Assembly: GCF_009817885.1 (NCBI RefSeq)
Contig: NZ_CP041764.1
Span: forward strand, 3,410,001-3,474,000
DNA length: 64,000 nt
Source of the DNA: Serratia rhizosphaerae
GTDB taxonomy: Bacteria; Pseudomonadota; Gammaproteobacteria; Enterobacterales; Enterobacteriaceae
Direction of reading: 5' to 3'
Shown here one piece after another: positions 24,434 through 33,394 of the stretch. Position 1 is the stretch's first letter. Each line of letters starts with the position of its first letter. The notes beneath the pieces are model-generated. The model had not been told where the DNA came from and ran no database searches. It worked only from the letters and a program-made list of their open reading frames with translations. The position numbers were made by a program, and so were the translations under genes.

Positions 24434-26095
24434 TTACGCCGCCAGCAGCTCTTTTGCGTTAGCCAGCGTATTCCGTGTGACTTCGCTGCCGCCCAGCAGG
24501 CGCGCCAGTTCTTGCAGGCGTGCGCGTTTACCCAGCGGCGACATCTGCGTCTCTGTCGCTGTGCCGTCGGTCTGTTTGCTGACGAAGAAGTGCTGATGCC
24601 CGCAGCCAGCCACCTGCGGCAGGTGGGTAACGCACATCACCTGGGTGGACTCGCCGAGTTGGCGCAGCAGGCGACCGACGATGGCGGCGGTTGGGCCGCT
24701 GATGCCGACGTCTACCTCATCGAAAATCAGCGCCGGCGTTTCCATCTTACGCGCGGTAATCACCTGAATCGCCAGCGCAATACGCGACAGCTCGCCGCCG
24801 GAAGCGACCTTCGCCAGCGGCTGCAGCGGCTGGCCGGGGTTGGTGGAAACGCAGAACTCAACGCGGCTTGCCCCCTCAGCGCCCAGATGTTCAGGTTCGA
24901 AATGTACGTCGATGCTGAACTGGCCGTGCGGCATTGACAGCGAATGCATGCTGTCGGTGATCAGTTGGGTGAGTTCGGCGGCATAGTGCCGGCGCTGTTG
25001 GTGTAGGCGCTCCGCCAGCGCCATCGCCTGCTGATGGTGTTGGGTAACCGCTTCGTTCAGCTGTTGGTGGTCGCTTTCATACTGGGCCAGCAGTTCCTGC
25101 TCTTCCAGCAACTGCTGATGCAGGGTCGGCAGCTCTTCCGGCGTGACATGATGTTTGCGCGCCAGCGCTATCTGGCGTGAAATGCGCTGCTCCAGTTCAT
25201 ACAGGCGGTTGGGGTCGAGATCCATGCGTTCGGCATAGTGGCGCAGTTCGTCGCCGGCCTCGCTGATTTGAATCGACGCCTCTTCCAGCATATCCAGCAG
25301 GCCGGCAAGTTTGTCATCCATGCCGATAAGCTCCAGCAGCAGGTGTTTGACGCTGTGCAGCTGGCTCAGCATGTTGTGTTCGTCGCTATCGGCCAACAGC
25401 TGCAGCGCCTGCTGGCTGAGCGTCAGCAACTGGCCGCTGTTGGCCAGGCGTTTGTATTCCGTATCAATCTGCTCAAACTCGCCGCTTTGCGGCGCGAACT
25501 CGTTCAGCTCTTTCAACTGGTACTGCAGCAGTTGCTTACGCGCTTCGCGTTCGATGGATTGCTGCTGATGGTGCGCCAGCTCACGGCAGCTTTGGTGCCA
25601 GCGCTGATAGGCCAGGCGCATCTCCGTCATCAGTTCCGCTTCGCCGGCGTAGGCGTCCAGCAGTGATTTTTGGTGTTCCGGTTTCAGCAGCAGCTGATGT
25701 GCGTGCTGGCCGTGAATTTGGATCAGGCGCTGGCCCAGCTCGCGCAGCTGCGACAGGGGCACGGAGGTGCCGTTGATAAAGCCGCGTGAGCGGCCGTCGG
25801 CGCCAATCACCCGGCGCAACAGGCATTCGTTGCCGTCGTCCAGATGATTTTGCTCCAGCCACTCGCGGGCGGAAGGGGTGTCGGCCAGGGAAAAGCGTGC
25901 GCACAGGTCGGCGCGGGAGGCGCCCAGCCGGACCGCGTTGCCGTCGGCACGGCTGCCGAGGCACAGCCCCAGGGCATCAATCGCAATCGACTTACCGGCG
26001 CCGGTTTCACCGGTAATCGCCGTCATACCCGGTTGAAAGTCGATCTCCAACTCACGAACGATAGCAAAATTGCTGATGGTTAATTGCGACAGCAT
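24434..26095 (-). CDS. recN: DNA repair ATPase RecN
   Basis: 553-residue SMC-like protein of double-strand break repair. Walker A TGETGAGKS near residues 29-37, a long coiled coil in the centre (about 150-370), and the C-terminal ABC half with VASGGELSRIALA and LIFDEVDVGISG. The start at 26095 (MLSQLTISNFAIV) gives the E. coli length and has an AGGAAGG site; an in-frame ATG at 26119 would lie inside the LexA operator. SOS-regulated, see operator. Confidence 0.97.
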   Translation of the reverse strand: MLSQLTISNFAIVRELEIDFQPGMTAITGETGAGKSIAIDALGLCLGSRADGNAVRLGASRADLCARFSLADTPSAREWLEQNHLDDGNECLLRRVIGADGRSRGFINGTSVPLSQLRELGQRLIQIHGQHAHQLLLKPEHQKSLLDAYAGEAELMTEMRLAYQRWHQSCRELAHHQQQSIEREARKQLLQYQLKELNEFAPQSGEFEQIDTEYKRLANSGQLLTLSQQALQLLADSDEHNMLSQLHSVKHLLLELIGMDDKLAGLLDMLEEASIQISEAGDELRHYAERMDLDPNRLYELEQRISRQIALARKHHVTPEELPTLHQQLLEEQELLAQYESDHQQLNEAVTQHHQQAMALAERLHQQRRHYAAELTQLITDSMHSLSMPHGQFSIDVHFEPEHLGAEGASRVEFCVSTNPGQPLQPLAKVASGGELSRIALAIQVITARKMETPALIFDEVDVGISGPTAAIVGRLLRQLGESTQVMCVTHLPQVAGCGHQHFFVSKQTDGTATETQMSPLGKRARLQELARLLGGSEVTRNTLANAKELLAA

Positions 26096-26103
26096 GGGAA
26101 CCT

Positions 26104-26161
26104 TCCTGTGTATAAACACATAACTGTAATTTCATACAGTATAAACTGGTTTTATATACAG
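26104..26161 (-). promoter_or_regulatory. Three LexA boxes upstream of recN
   Basis: Three CTGT-N8-ACAG-type palindromes: CTGT..ACAT (26106-26121), a perfect CTGT..ACAG (26124-26139), and CTGG..ACAG (26146-26161). Their centres are about 18 and 22 bp apart. This matches the multiple SOS boxes known at E. coli recN and predicts tight repression and strong SOS induction. Confidence 0.9.
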
Positions 26162-26181
26162 TAAAGTAGCTGAGCAAGATT

Positions 26182-27060
26182 TTAGAACAATTTTTTAGAC
26201 CAGCCGAGTTTGGTGCTTAACGTATTGAAATAGCTGTAATCCTTTGGATGAATAAGATTCAGGTGGAAATCACTACGACGAATGAGCACCTCTTCCCCCT
26301 CCTGGATAGGCAGGGCGATCTGGCTGTCGCAACTGATCTCCAGATCGCTGCTGACGTGGGAAAACTTCAGCCGAATGGTGCTGTCGCCGTTAATGACCAG
26401 CGGGCGGGCGGAGAGGGTATGCGGGAACATCGGCACCAGCGCGATGGCTTCCAGCGACGGCGTCAGTATCGGGCCGCCGGCGGACAGTGAATAGGCGGTA
26501 GAACCGGTCGGCGTGGCGATAATCAGGCCGTCGGAGCGCTGGGAAAAAGCAAAGCGGCCATCGATATAGACTTCGAACTCGATCATGTGCGCCACTTTGC
26601 CGGGGTGCAGCACCACTTCATTGATGGCGGTGCTGATGCGGTATGGCTGCTGCTCACGCTGGACGATAGCCTCCAGCAGAAAGCGCTGCTCGTTGATGTA
26701 TTCGCCTTCCAGCACGTCGGCCAACTGCTGCAGGGCATTGTCCGGGTCCAGATCGGTGAGGAAGCCGAGATTGCCGCGGTTGACGCCGATGACTTTAATC
26801 TCGTAACGCGCCAGCACCCGCGCCGCGCCGAGCATGTTGCCGTCGCCGCCGACCACCACCGCCAGGTCGGCCTGCTGGCCGATTTCCGCCAGGCTGCCGG
26901 TCACCGCTTCTTTCAGCCCCAGATCCTTGGCGATTTGTCGTTCAACCATCACGTTGTAGCCGCGGGCGACCAGCCAGTGGAACAGCATCTCGTGCGTTGC
27001 CAGCGCCGACGGGTGACGCGGGTGGCCAACAATGCCAATGCAGTTAAATTTTTTATTCAT
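26182..27060 (-). CDS. nadK: NAD kinase
   Basis: 292-residue cytosolic NAD+ kinase that makes NADP+. VVVGGDGNMLGAAR near residues 70-83 (GGDG motif), NEVVLHPG near 150, and the SDGLIIATPTGSTAYSLSAGG nucleotide site near 170-190. The start at 27060 (MNKKFNCIGIVG) matches E. coli NadK; the frame stays open 30 codons upstream without homology. Divergent from grpE. Confidence 0.97.
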   Translation of the reverse strand: MNKKFNCIGIVGHPRHPSALATHEMLFHWLVARGYNVMVERQIAKDLGLKEAVTGSLAEIGQQADLAVVVGGDGNMLGAARVLARYEIKVIGVNRGNLGFLTDLDPDNALQQLADVLEGEYINEQRFLLEAIVQREQQPYRISTAINEVVLHPGKVAHMIEFEVYIDGRFAFSQRSDGLIIATPTGSTAYSLSAGGPILTPSLEAIALVPMFPHTLSARPLVINGDSTIRLKFSHVSSDLEISCDSQIALPIQEGEEVLIRRSDFHLNLIHPKDYSYFNTLSTKLGWSKKLF

Positions 27061-27114
27061 TGTTGCGTTTTCCCTCACCGGAGCCAGATTATGTCTTACA
27101 TTGTGACCGGTTGA

Positions 27115-27142
27115 CTTGAAACCCCGGTTTTGATCCCCATAA
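27115..27142 (+). promoter_or_regulatory. Sigma-32 heat-shock promoter of grpE
   Basis: CTTGAAA (27115-27121) and CCCCATAA (27135-27142), 13 bases apart, match the RpoH consensus. The predicted transcription start is near 27149, with a 36-base leader. Confidence 0.88.
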
Positions 27143-27184
27143 TAAGCCAAGTTGCGGGATTAATGCTAAAACGCGGAGATATTC

Positions 27185-27757
27185 ATGAGTAGTAAAGAAC
27201 ACAAGACGCCAAACGAGCAAGTATCGGAAGAAATGGAACACGCTCAGCACGAGGACGTGCAGCAGGAAGCAGCAGAAGGTGTCGATCTGCGTGACGCACG
27301 TATTGCCGAGCTGGAAGCCCAACTGGCGGACGCTCAGCAGCGCGAACGCGAAAGCCAGCTGCGCGCCAAGGCTGAAGTAGAAAATATTCGTCGTCGTACC
27401 GAGCAGGATATTGAAAAGGCGCATAAATTCGCCCTGGAGAAATTCTCTTCCGATCTGCTGCCGGTAATCGACAACCTGGAGCGCGGGCTGGAGCTGGCGG
27501 ACCGTAATAATCCAGAGCTGGCGGCGATGGTCGAAGGTATCGAACTGACGCTGAAATCCTTGCAGGACGTGGTGCGCAAATACGGTATCGAAATCGTAGG
27601 CGACGTGAATGTGCCGTTCAATCCGGATGTGCACCAGGCGATGAGCCTGATGGAGTCTGCCGATCATGAACCGAACCAGGTGATGATGGTGATGCAGAAA
27701 GGCTATACGCTGAACGGTCGTCTGTTGCGCCCGGCGATGGTGGCAGTTTCCAAATAA
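27185..27757 (+). CDS. grpE: Nucleotide exchange factor GrpE
   Basis: 190-residue DnaK co-chaperone that drives ADP release. A long N-terminal coiled coil (about residues 35-90, ELEAQLADAQQRERES..) is followed by the family signature PFNPDVHQAMSLMES and the C-terminal beta domain GYTLNGRLLRPAMVAVSK. Single gene with a sigma-32 promoter and its own terminator. Confidence 0.97.
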   Translation: MSSKEHKTPNEQVSEEMEHAQHEDVQQEAAEGVDLRDARIAELEAQLADAQQRERESQLRAKAEVENIRRRTEQDIEKAHKFALEKFSSDLLPVIDNLERGLELADRNNPELAAMVEGIELTLKSLQDVVRKYGIEIVGDVNVPFNPDVHQAMSLMESADHEPNQVMMVMQKGYTLNGRLLRPAMVAVSK

Positions 27758-27787
27758 TCGTTGCCTGTATGATGCAATAGATAAAGA

Positions 27788-27810
27788 AAGGCACCCTCGG
27801 GTGCCTTTTT
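27788..27810 (+). terminator. Terminator of grpE
   Basis: AAGGCACCC / GGGTGCCTT arms with a TC(G) loop and T-run, placed between the convergent grpE and ung. Confidence 0.9.
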
Positions 27811-27820
27811 GCCGTCTGGC

Positions 27821-28504
27821 TTATTGCTGCGGTAAATGCGGCATCCAGTCGATCGGCGTCAGCCCCTGCTGTTCCAGCAGCTGGTTGGCTTGCGAGAAGT
27901 GCCGGCAGCCAAAGAAGCCGCGGTGGGCGGAAAGCGGCGACGGATGCGGCGCTTTCAGCACGTGATGGCGCTGACGGTCAATAAAATTGCCTTTCTTCTG
28001 CGCGTGTGAGCCCCACAGCAGGAACACCACGCCTTCGCGGTTTTCATTCAGCGCGGCGATGACCTTATCAGTAAAGGTTTCCCAGCCCAGGTTGGCATGC
28101 GAGTGTGCGTTTCCTCTCTCCACCGTCAGCACGGTGTTGAGCAGCAGTACGCCCTGTTCCGCCCAGCTTTGCAGGCAGCCGTGATCGGGGCGCTCGAAGC
28201 CCGGAATATCCGTTGCCAGTTCTTTATACATATTTACCAGCGACGGCGGCGCCGGCACGCCGGGAAGCACGGAAAATGAAAGACCGTGCGCCTGATTCGG
28301 GCCGTGGTAGGGATCCTGACCGAGGATCACCACCTTGACGTCGGCCAGTTCGGTAAAGCGAAAAGCGTTAAACACGTCTTTCTGCGGCGGGTAAATGGTC
28401 TTGCCGGCCTGACGCTCATTGGCAACAAAGGCGAGCGTGTCGACAAAATAGGGTTGCTCTTTCTCCTTGCCAATAACGTCATGCCAGGTGAGGGGAGTGG
28501 ACAT
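27821..28504 (-). CDS. ung: Uracil-DNA glycosylase
   Basis: 227-residue family 1 UDG that removes uracil from DNA. Catalytic-water motif GQDPYHGPNQAHGL near residues 62-75 (Asp in GQDPYH) and the HPSPLSAHRGFFG loop near 187-199 with the catalytic His. AAGGAG site upstream of ATG. Single gene, convergent with grpE. Confidence 0.97.
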   Translation of the reverse strand: MSTPLTWHDVIGKEKEQPYFVDTLAFVANERQAGKTIYPPQKDVFNAFRFTELADVKVVILGQDPYHGPNQAHGLSFSVLPGVPAPPSLVNMYKELATDIPGFERPDHGCLQSWAEQGVLLLNTVLTVERGNAHSHANLGWETFTDKVIAALNENREGVVFLLWGSHAQKKGNFIDRQRHHVLKAPHPSPLSAHRGFFGCRHFSQANQLLEQQGLTPIDWMPHLPQQ

Positions 28505-28675
28505 TAACGCTCTCCTTTGTTTTCGTTAATCATTCATCGGGCATAGCTTACCGTTTAGCTTTACGGAGCGAAACCCGCATTTAACATTCCCTGTCGCTCA
28601 GCGGCGGTGCAGAGGGTCTTTGCAGGTTTTGTTGAAAATTTACAAAAATAATTGCCGGTGCTGATTGGGTAAATA

Positions 28676-28770
28676 TTGATATAAAACAGAAATTTGCCAT
28701 TTTGTAGCACGTGGGCTTTGGTTGGAAATTGACCTTAATCAAAGAATTGCCGGGGTCGGGCTGGTATACA
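28676..28770 (+). promoter_or_regulatory. grcA promoter with two FNR sites
   Basis: FNR site TTGAC-CTTA-ATCAA at 28729-28742 (9 of 10) and a second, TTGAT-ATAA-AACAG at 28676-28689 (8 of 10). Their centres are 53 bp apart. A -10 TATACA at 28765-28770 puts the start near 28776, giving positions of about -40.5 and -93.5, the same as known for E. coli yfiD. Confidence 0.85.
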
Positions 28771-28858
28771 GAACAGTAAATGGTTTTACCAAATGACCTA
28801 AACCTTGTTCAGGTTATCAATGAAATAAGTTTTTTCGCCCTTGTACGGAGGCAACAAC

Positions 28859-29242
28859 ATGATTACCGGTATTCAAATTACCAAAGCAAACAATCAGGCG
28901 CTGGTGAACTCTTTCTGGCTGCTGGATAACGAAAAATCAGAAGCACGTTGCGTGTGCGCCAAAGCCGATTATGCCGAAGACCAAGTCGTGCCGGTCAGCG
29001 AGCTGGGCACCATCGAGTACCGTGAAGTGCCGATGGAAATGCAGCCGACCGTGCGTGTTGAAGGCGGTCAGCATCTGAACGTTAACGTACTGCGTCGTGA
29101 AACGCTGGAAGACGCCGTGAAGCATCCGGAAAAATACCCGCAGCTGACCATCCGCGTTTCCGGCTATGCGGTGCGCTTTAACTCACTGACGCCGGAACAG
29201 CAGCGTGACGTGATTACACGTACATTTACCGAAAGCCTGTAA
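28859..29242 (+). CDS. grcA: Autonomous glycyl radical cofactor GrcA
   Basis: 127-residue spare part for pyruvate formate-lyase damaged by oxygen. The C-terminal glycyl radical loop IRVSGYAVRFNSL is near residues 99-111; the N-terminal part replaces the equivalent PFL segment. GGAGG lies 7 bases before the ATG at 28859, which rules out the six-codon upstream extension. FNR-controlled, see promoter. Confidence 0.97.
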   Translation: MITGIQITKANNQALVNSFWLLDNEKSEARCVCAKADYAEDQVVPVSELGTIEYREVPMEMQPTVRVEGGQHLNVNVLRRETLEDAVKHPEKYPQLTIRVSGYAVRFNSLTPEQQRDVITRTFTESL

Positions 29243-29263
29243 TTGTCAGGCGGTTGACTTATC

Positions 29264-29288
29264 GGGGGAGCCTTGGCTCCCCTTTTTT
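29264..29288 (+). terminator. Terminator of grcA
   Basis: GGGGAGCC / GGCTCCCC arms with TT loop, followed by six T. Confidence 0.9.
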
Positions 29289-29331
29289 ATGCCCGGAGAT
29301 CAGAACTTCGAGCGGGATCACATTTTGCCAT

Positions 29332-29358
29332 TACAGGACTGCTCCGACCTGCCGATAG
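29332..29358 (+). promoter_or_regulatory. Candidate sigma-28 (FliA) promoter of phlAB
   Basis: TACA, 15 bases, then GCCGATAG. The FliA consensus is TAAA-N15-GCCGATAA, so 3 of 4 and 7 of 8 match with the exact spacing. Flagellar control of phlA is known in S. liquefaciens, which makes the site credible. Confidence 0.65.
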
Positions 29359-29412
29359 CTAACCTGGCGCTGGTTGTCAGCGCGATGACTGAACTAGCGA
29401 CAAGGAGTCGGC

Positions 29413-30375
29413 ATGAGCATGTCTTTAAGTTTTACTTCGGTGGCGTTGCCTGCCGTATCTTTGCCTGTGGTTCCCGAGCGGCGTGCGGAGCCGCCCATGC
29501 CGGCGGAGCCTGCCGCTGGCGAACGGTTGCCCACGGCGGCGCATCCATCAACGTCGTCACAGAACCGGCAAACGCAGCAACTGCTGCATTCGCTGGTCAA
29601 TGATGTCGCCGCTGCCGCCTCGTCGGCCAAAACCGGTCTGACGCGCGGGCAAGTGCCGCAACAGGGGGACTACACCCTGGCGCTGCTGGCGAAGGACGTT
29701 TACAGCCTGGACGGAAAGGGCGTAGAAAACTTCAGCCGCCTGAGCGATGCGGCATTGCTGAGCGCCGGTATTGAGCCTGCAAGCCTGCATGATACGGCAT
29801 CGGGTTTTCAGGCGGGCATTTACCATGACGGGCAGCAATATGTGCTGGCCTTTGCCGGCACCAACGACTGGCGGGACTGGTTAAGCAATGTGCGTCAGGC
29901 GACGGGATACGATGACGTACAGTACAATCAGGCAGTGTCAGTAGCGAAAAGCGCCAAGGCGGCGTTTGGCGAGCAACTGGTAATTAGCGGGCACTCACTG
30001 GGGGGCGGTCTGGCGGCTACCGCCGCATTGGCCACCGGTACGCAGGCGGTCACCTTCAACGCTGCCGGAGTGTCCGATCACACCCTGAATCGCTTTGGTA
30101 TCGATCCGGCCGCCGCCAGGCAGGATGCGGAAGCCGGCGGTATTCGCCGCTACAGCGAGCAATATGACATGCTGACGTCGACACAGGAGTCGACGTCGCT
30201 GATCCCGAACGCCATCGGCCATCAAATCATTTTGGAAAATAATGATACGCTAAATGGTATTGACGACTGGCGGCCGAGCAAGCATCTGGAGCGCAGTCTT
30301 GCCGCACATGGTATTGATAAGGTGATTAGCTCAATGATGGAACAGAAACCGTGGGAGACAAAGGCCGATGCCTGA
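29413..30375 (+). CDS. phlA: Extracellular phospholipase A1
   Basis: 320-residue class 3 lipase-type phospholipase, the Serratia PhlA. Nucleophile elbow ISGHSLGGGLAA with Ser near residue 195; upstream VLAFAGTNDWRDWLSN is the usual oxyanion-side strand of these lipases. No signal peptide: the N-terminus is Ser/Pro/Ala-rich and disordered, consistent with PhlA export through the flagellar apparatus in S. liquefaciens. ATG 29413 has AAGGAG 5 bases upstream. It overlaps phlB by 8 bases. Confidence 0.92.
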   Translation: MSMSLSFTSVALPAVSLPVVPERRAEPPMPAEPAAGERLPTAAHPSTSSQNRQTQQLLHSLVNDVAAAASSAKTGLTRGQVPQQGDYTLALLAKDVYSLDGKGVENFSRLSDAALLSAGIEPASLHDTASGFQAGIYHDGQQYVLAFAGTNDWRDWLSNVRQATGYDDVQYNQAVSVAKSAKAAFGEQLVISGHSLGGGLAATAALATGTQAVTFNAAGVSDHTLNRFGIDPAAARQDAEAGGIRRYSEQYDMLTSTQESTSLIPNAIGHQIILENNDTLNGIDDWRPSKHLERSLAAHGIDKVISSMMEQKPWETKADA

Positions 30376-31117
30376 CAGATTACGCTGGCCGATATTGCTG
30401 ATGTTATTGATACCGTTAGCAGTATTGGCGTTGTCGGGAAGGGGCGAGGAGCCGCAGATGAATCAGCAAACGACGCCGTTTAACGGCCAGAGCTGCCAGC
30501 CGCTGGCGCTGGCGGTTGCCACTGGTGATACGGCCCGTATCGCGGCACTGGCGACGCCGGAGGCGCTTGGTGAGCGCGGCGATCAGGGTATAACGCTGTT
30601 GCAGTGGGCGATTTTACGCCAGCAGCCGGGCAGCGTACAGGCGCTGCTGGATGCCGGCGCCGACGTGGCGGAAACCGGCATGGACGGCAACAGCGCGCTG
30701 CATATCGCGGCGATGGTGGAGGATGCCGGCTATCTGACACAGCTGCTGGCGCGGCAGCCGGTGGTTGATGTGCGTAACGCCGCCAGCGGCGCGACGCCGC
30801 TGGCGGCTGCGGTGCTGGCCGGCCGTCCGACGCAGGTGCGCCAACTGCTGGATGCGGCTGCCGACAGCCGTCTGGCCGATCGCGTTGGTGATACGCCGCT
30901 GCATATTGCCGCCAGAATCAACGCGCCGCAGGTGGCGCTGATGCTGTTGCAAAACGGCGCGGATGCTGCGGCGGTTAACCGGCAGGGGATGACATTTCAG
31001 GCTTATTTCGCCCAGACGCCGCGGCATCTGCAGAATGAAGCCATGCGTCAGGCGCGTCAGCAGCTGGATGATTGGCTGCAGGCGCACCGGCTGGCGGCGC
31101 GTTATCGCGTATTGTGA
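30368..31117 (+). CDS. phlB: Ankyrin-repeat phospholipase accessory protein
   Basis: 249 residues: an N-terminal hydrophobic anchor or signal (residues 7-24), then ankyrin repeats (about 45-215) with the patterns GITLLQWAI, GNSALHIAAM, GATPLAAAV and GDTPLHIAAR. It overlaps the end of phlA by 8 bases. In other Serratia PhlB is needed for safe PhlA production and is thought to block phospholipase inside the cell; that role is assumed here. The anchor would place the repeats in the periplasm. Confidence 0.9.
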   Translation: MPDRLRWPILLMLLIPLAVLALSGRGEEPQMNQQTTPFNGQSCQPLALAVATGDTARIAALATPEALGERGDQGITLLQWAILRQQPGSVQALLDAGADVAETGMDGNSALHIAAMVEDAGYLTQLLARQPVVDVRNAASGATPLAAAVLAGRPTQVRQLLDAAADSRLADRVGDTPLHIAARINAPQVALMLLQNGADAAAVNRQGMTFQAYFAQTPRHLQNEAMRQARQQLDDWLQAHRLAARYRVL

Positions 31118-31123
31118 GGAGAT

Positions 31124-31149
31124 AAAAAAACCGCCGGAAGGCGGTTTTT
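31124..31149. terminator. Bidirectional terminator phlB/srmB
   Basis: AAAAAAACCGCC / GGCGGTTTTT with GGAA loop, between convergent genes. Confidence 0.92.
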
Positions 31150-31161
31150 CTGTGGCGTTCG

Positions 31162-32490
31162 TTATTCGCCGTCGGTTGCCGGTGCGCCTTTCGGCTGGCG
31201 GCGTTTGCCGATGTTTTTCGCCTCACGATGGCGAACTTTCACCTTGGCTTTATCCTTGCTTTTGGCTTTGTTCTTGTCGGCCGCGCGCTTGGCCAGCACT
31301 TTTTTGGATGGCTTGCCGTTGCTCTTTTCACTCGGCACGCGGGTTTTCGGCCGCAGTTCGTCAATCACGCGCGCTTTCAACGGTTCGTTGAGGTAGCGGC
31401 CGACTTTGCCCAGCAGCAGGTGATCGTGAGCCTCGACCAGCGAAATCGCGGTGCCTTTGCGGCCGGCGCGGCCGGTGCGGCCGATGCGGTGCAGATAGGT
31501 ATCGGCGGTGCGCGGCATATCAAAGTTGAACACGTGGGTGATATCCAGAATGTCCAGACCGCGGGCGGCGACGTCGGTGGCGATCAGCACGTTGACGCGG
31601 CCGTCCATCATGCGCTTCACCGCTTCGTTGCGTTTGGCCTGCACCATCTCGCCTTCCAGATAGCAGGTGTTGATGCCAGCCTCCCGCAGCCAGGTGGCCA
31701 GCTCATGTACACGCTCGCGCTTGCGTACGAAGACCACTGATTTCTGTACATCCGGCTGCTGCAGCAGATTGATCAGCAGGGCGGTTTTATGCTGCACGTC
31801 GTCAGCACGGTAGTACCACTGCAGAATTTTTTTACGCTCGCGGCGGGAAGGGTCAGCTTCCACTTCCACCGGTTCGTTCAGGATGCGTTCTGCGAATTCG
31901 CGGATGGCTTCGCCTTCCAGCGTGGCGGAAAACAGCAGGGTCTGGTTGCGCCAGCGCGTCTCGGCGGAAATAGTTTCGATATCCTGGGCAAAGCCCATGT
32001 CCAGCATGCGGTCGGCTTCATCCAGGATCAGCGTTTCCACCGCGCGGCAGTCGAAGTTCTCTTCTTTAATATATTGCAGCAGGCGGCCGGTAGTGGCGAC
32101 CACCAGATCCTGGTTTTCGCTGAATACTTCCGCGTGGTTCATATAGGCCACGCCGCCGGTAATAGTGGCAATATCCAGTGAGGTATGGGCCGCCAGCTCA
32201 CGCGCCTGATCGGCGACCTGCATCGCCAGTTCGCGCGTCGGGGTCAGGATTAATACGCGCGGCGGGCCGGACTTCTTGCGGGGGAAATCCAGCAGGTGCT
32301 GCAGCACAGGCAGCAAGAATGCGGCGGTCTTACCGGTGCCGGTCGGCGCCGAACCCAAGACGTCGCGCCCGTCCATTGCCGGTGGGATGGCTTCGGCCTG
32401 AATAGCGGTCGGGCGGTCGTAGCCTTTATCACGCAGGGCGTTGATCAGGCGTTCATCGAGATCGAGTTCGGAAAAATTGGTTGCTGTCAT
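31162..32490 (-). CDS. srmB: DEAD-box RNA helicase SrmB
   Basis: 442-residue RNA helicase of early 50S ribosome assembly. Motif I APTGTGKTAAF near residues 49-59, DEAD box LILDEADRMLDMG near 155, motif III SATLE, and motif VI HRIGRTGRAGRKG near 335. The tail after residue 385 is very basic (repeated KAKSKDKAKVKV-type stretches) and would bind RNA. Single gene, divergent from trmN6. Confidence 0.95.
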   Translation of the reverse strand: MTATNFSELDLDERLINALRDKGYDRPTAIQAEAIPPAMDGRDVLGSAPTGTGKTAAFLLPVLQHLLDFPRKKSGPPRVLILTPTRELAMQVADQARELAAHTSLDIATITGGVAYMNHAEVFSENQDLVVATTGRLLQYIKEENFDCRAVETLILDEADRMLDMGFAQDIETISAETRWRNQTLLFSATLEGEAIREFAERILNEPVEVEADPSRRERKKILQWYYRADDVQHKTALLINLLQQPDVQKSVVFVRKRERVHELATWLREAGINTCYLEGEMVQAKRNEAVKRMMDGRVNVLIATDVAARGLDILDITHVFNFDMPRTADTYLHRIGRTGRAGRKGTAISLVEAHDHLLLGKVGRYLNEPLKARVIDELRPKTRVPSEKSNGKPSKKVLAKRAADKNKAKSKDKAKVKVRHREAKNIGKRRQPKGAPATDGE

Positions 32491-32620
32491 GGTCTACCTC
32501 TACTTGGGGCGCCGATTATAGACGGGTTGGCCGCCGGGTTCATCCTTTTTCAGGCCGGGACTCTTTTACCACTCCGCAGATTGCCTTATGCTACGCCGGT
32601 TTTCCAGCCAGGTGCTCATT

Positions 32621-33367
32621 GTGGACAGTCAGTCAAAAGCCAATTTCAAACCGCGTCGCGGCGGTTTTACCTTCAAACAGTTTTTTGTCGCTCACGATCG
32701 CTGTGCCATGAAAGTCGGCACCGACGGCGTGCTGCTCGGCGCCTGGGCGCCGGTGACGGCGGTCCGGCGGGCGCTGGATATCGGCTGCGGCAGCGGGCTG
32801 ATTGCGCTGATGCTGGCGCAGCGTACGGCGGATGAGGTGCGGATCGACGCGGTAGAACTGGACGCCGCCGCCGCCGCGCAGGCGCATGACAATGCAGAAG
32901 CGTCGCCGTGGGCGTCGCGCATCCGTATATATGAGCAGGATATTCAACAGTTTGCCGGGCAGCGGGCCGCCAGTTACGATCTGATTGTCAGCAACCCGCC
33001 GTATTTTGCGCCGGCGGTGGCCTGCCGCGATCGGGCGCGCGATGCGGCGCGCTATACCGAAACGCTGACTCATGACGTACTGCTGGCCTGCGCCGAACGG
33101 CTGCTACAGCCCGACGGCACGCTGTGCGTGGTGCTGCCGTATGACATTGGCGAGGCCTTTGCCGCCGATGCGCTGCAGCGCGGCTGGCATCTGGCGCAGC
33201 GGGTAAACGTCAGCGACCGGGCGGATACCCCACGGCATCGTATATTGCTGGCGCTGACGCGCACGGTGCAGACGTGTGCGTACAGCGATCTGGCCATCAA
33301 GCAGGCGGAGGGTGACTACAGTGCACCGTTCCGTCGCCTGATCACCGATTTTTATCTGTTTTATTGA
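32621..33367 (+). CDS. trmN6: tRNA1(Val) (adenine-N6) methyltransferase
   Basis: Methylates A37 of tRNA-Val1 (YfiC family). SAM motif ALDIGCGSGLIALML near residues 47-61 and the adenine-N6 motif SNPPY near 125. RGGFTFKQFFVAHDRCAMKVGT is the family's N-terminus. The start is uncertain: I prefer GTG 32621 (248 residues, like E. coli), while an upstream ATG at 32588 adds 11 residues without homology. Single gene. Confidence 0.93.
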   Translation: MDSQSKANFKPRRGGFTFKQFFVAHDRCAMKVGTDGVLLGAWAPVTAVRRALDIGCGSGLIALMLAQRTADEVRIDAVELDAAAAAQAHDNAEASPWASRIRIYEQDIQQFAGQRAASYDLIVSNPPYFAPAVACRDRARDAARYTETLTHDVLLACAERLLQPDGTLCVVLPYDIGEAFAADALQRGWHLAQRVNVSDRADTPRHRILLALTRTVQTCAYSDLAIKQAEGDYSAPFRRLITDFYLFY

Positions 33368-33394
33368 GCAGGGCGACGGCGCGCCCTGAGCGCC

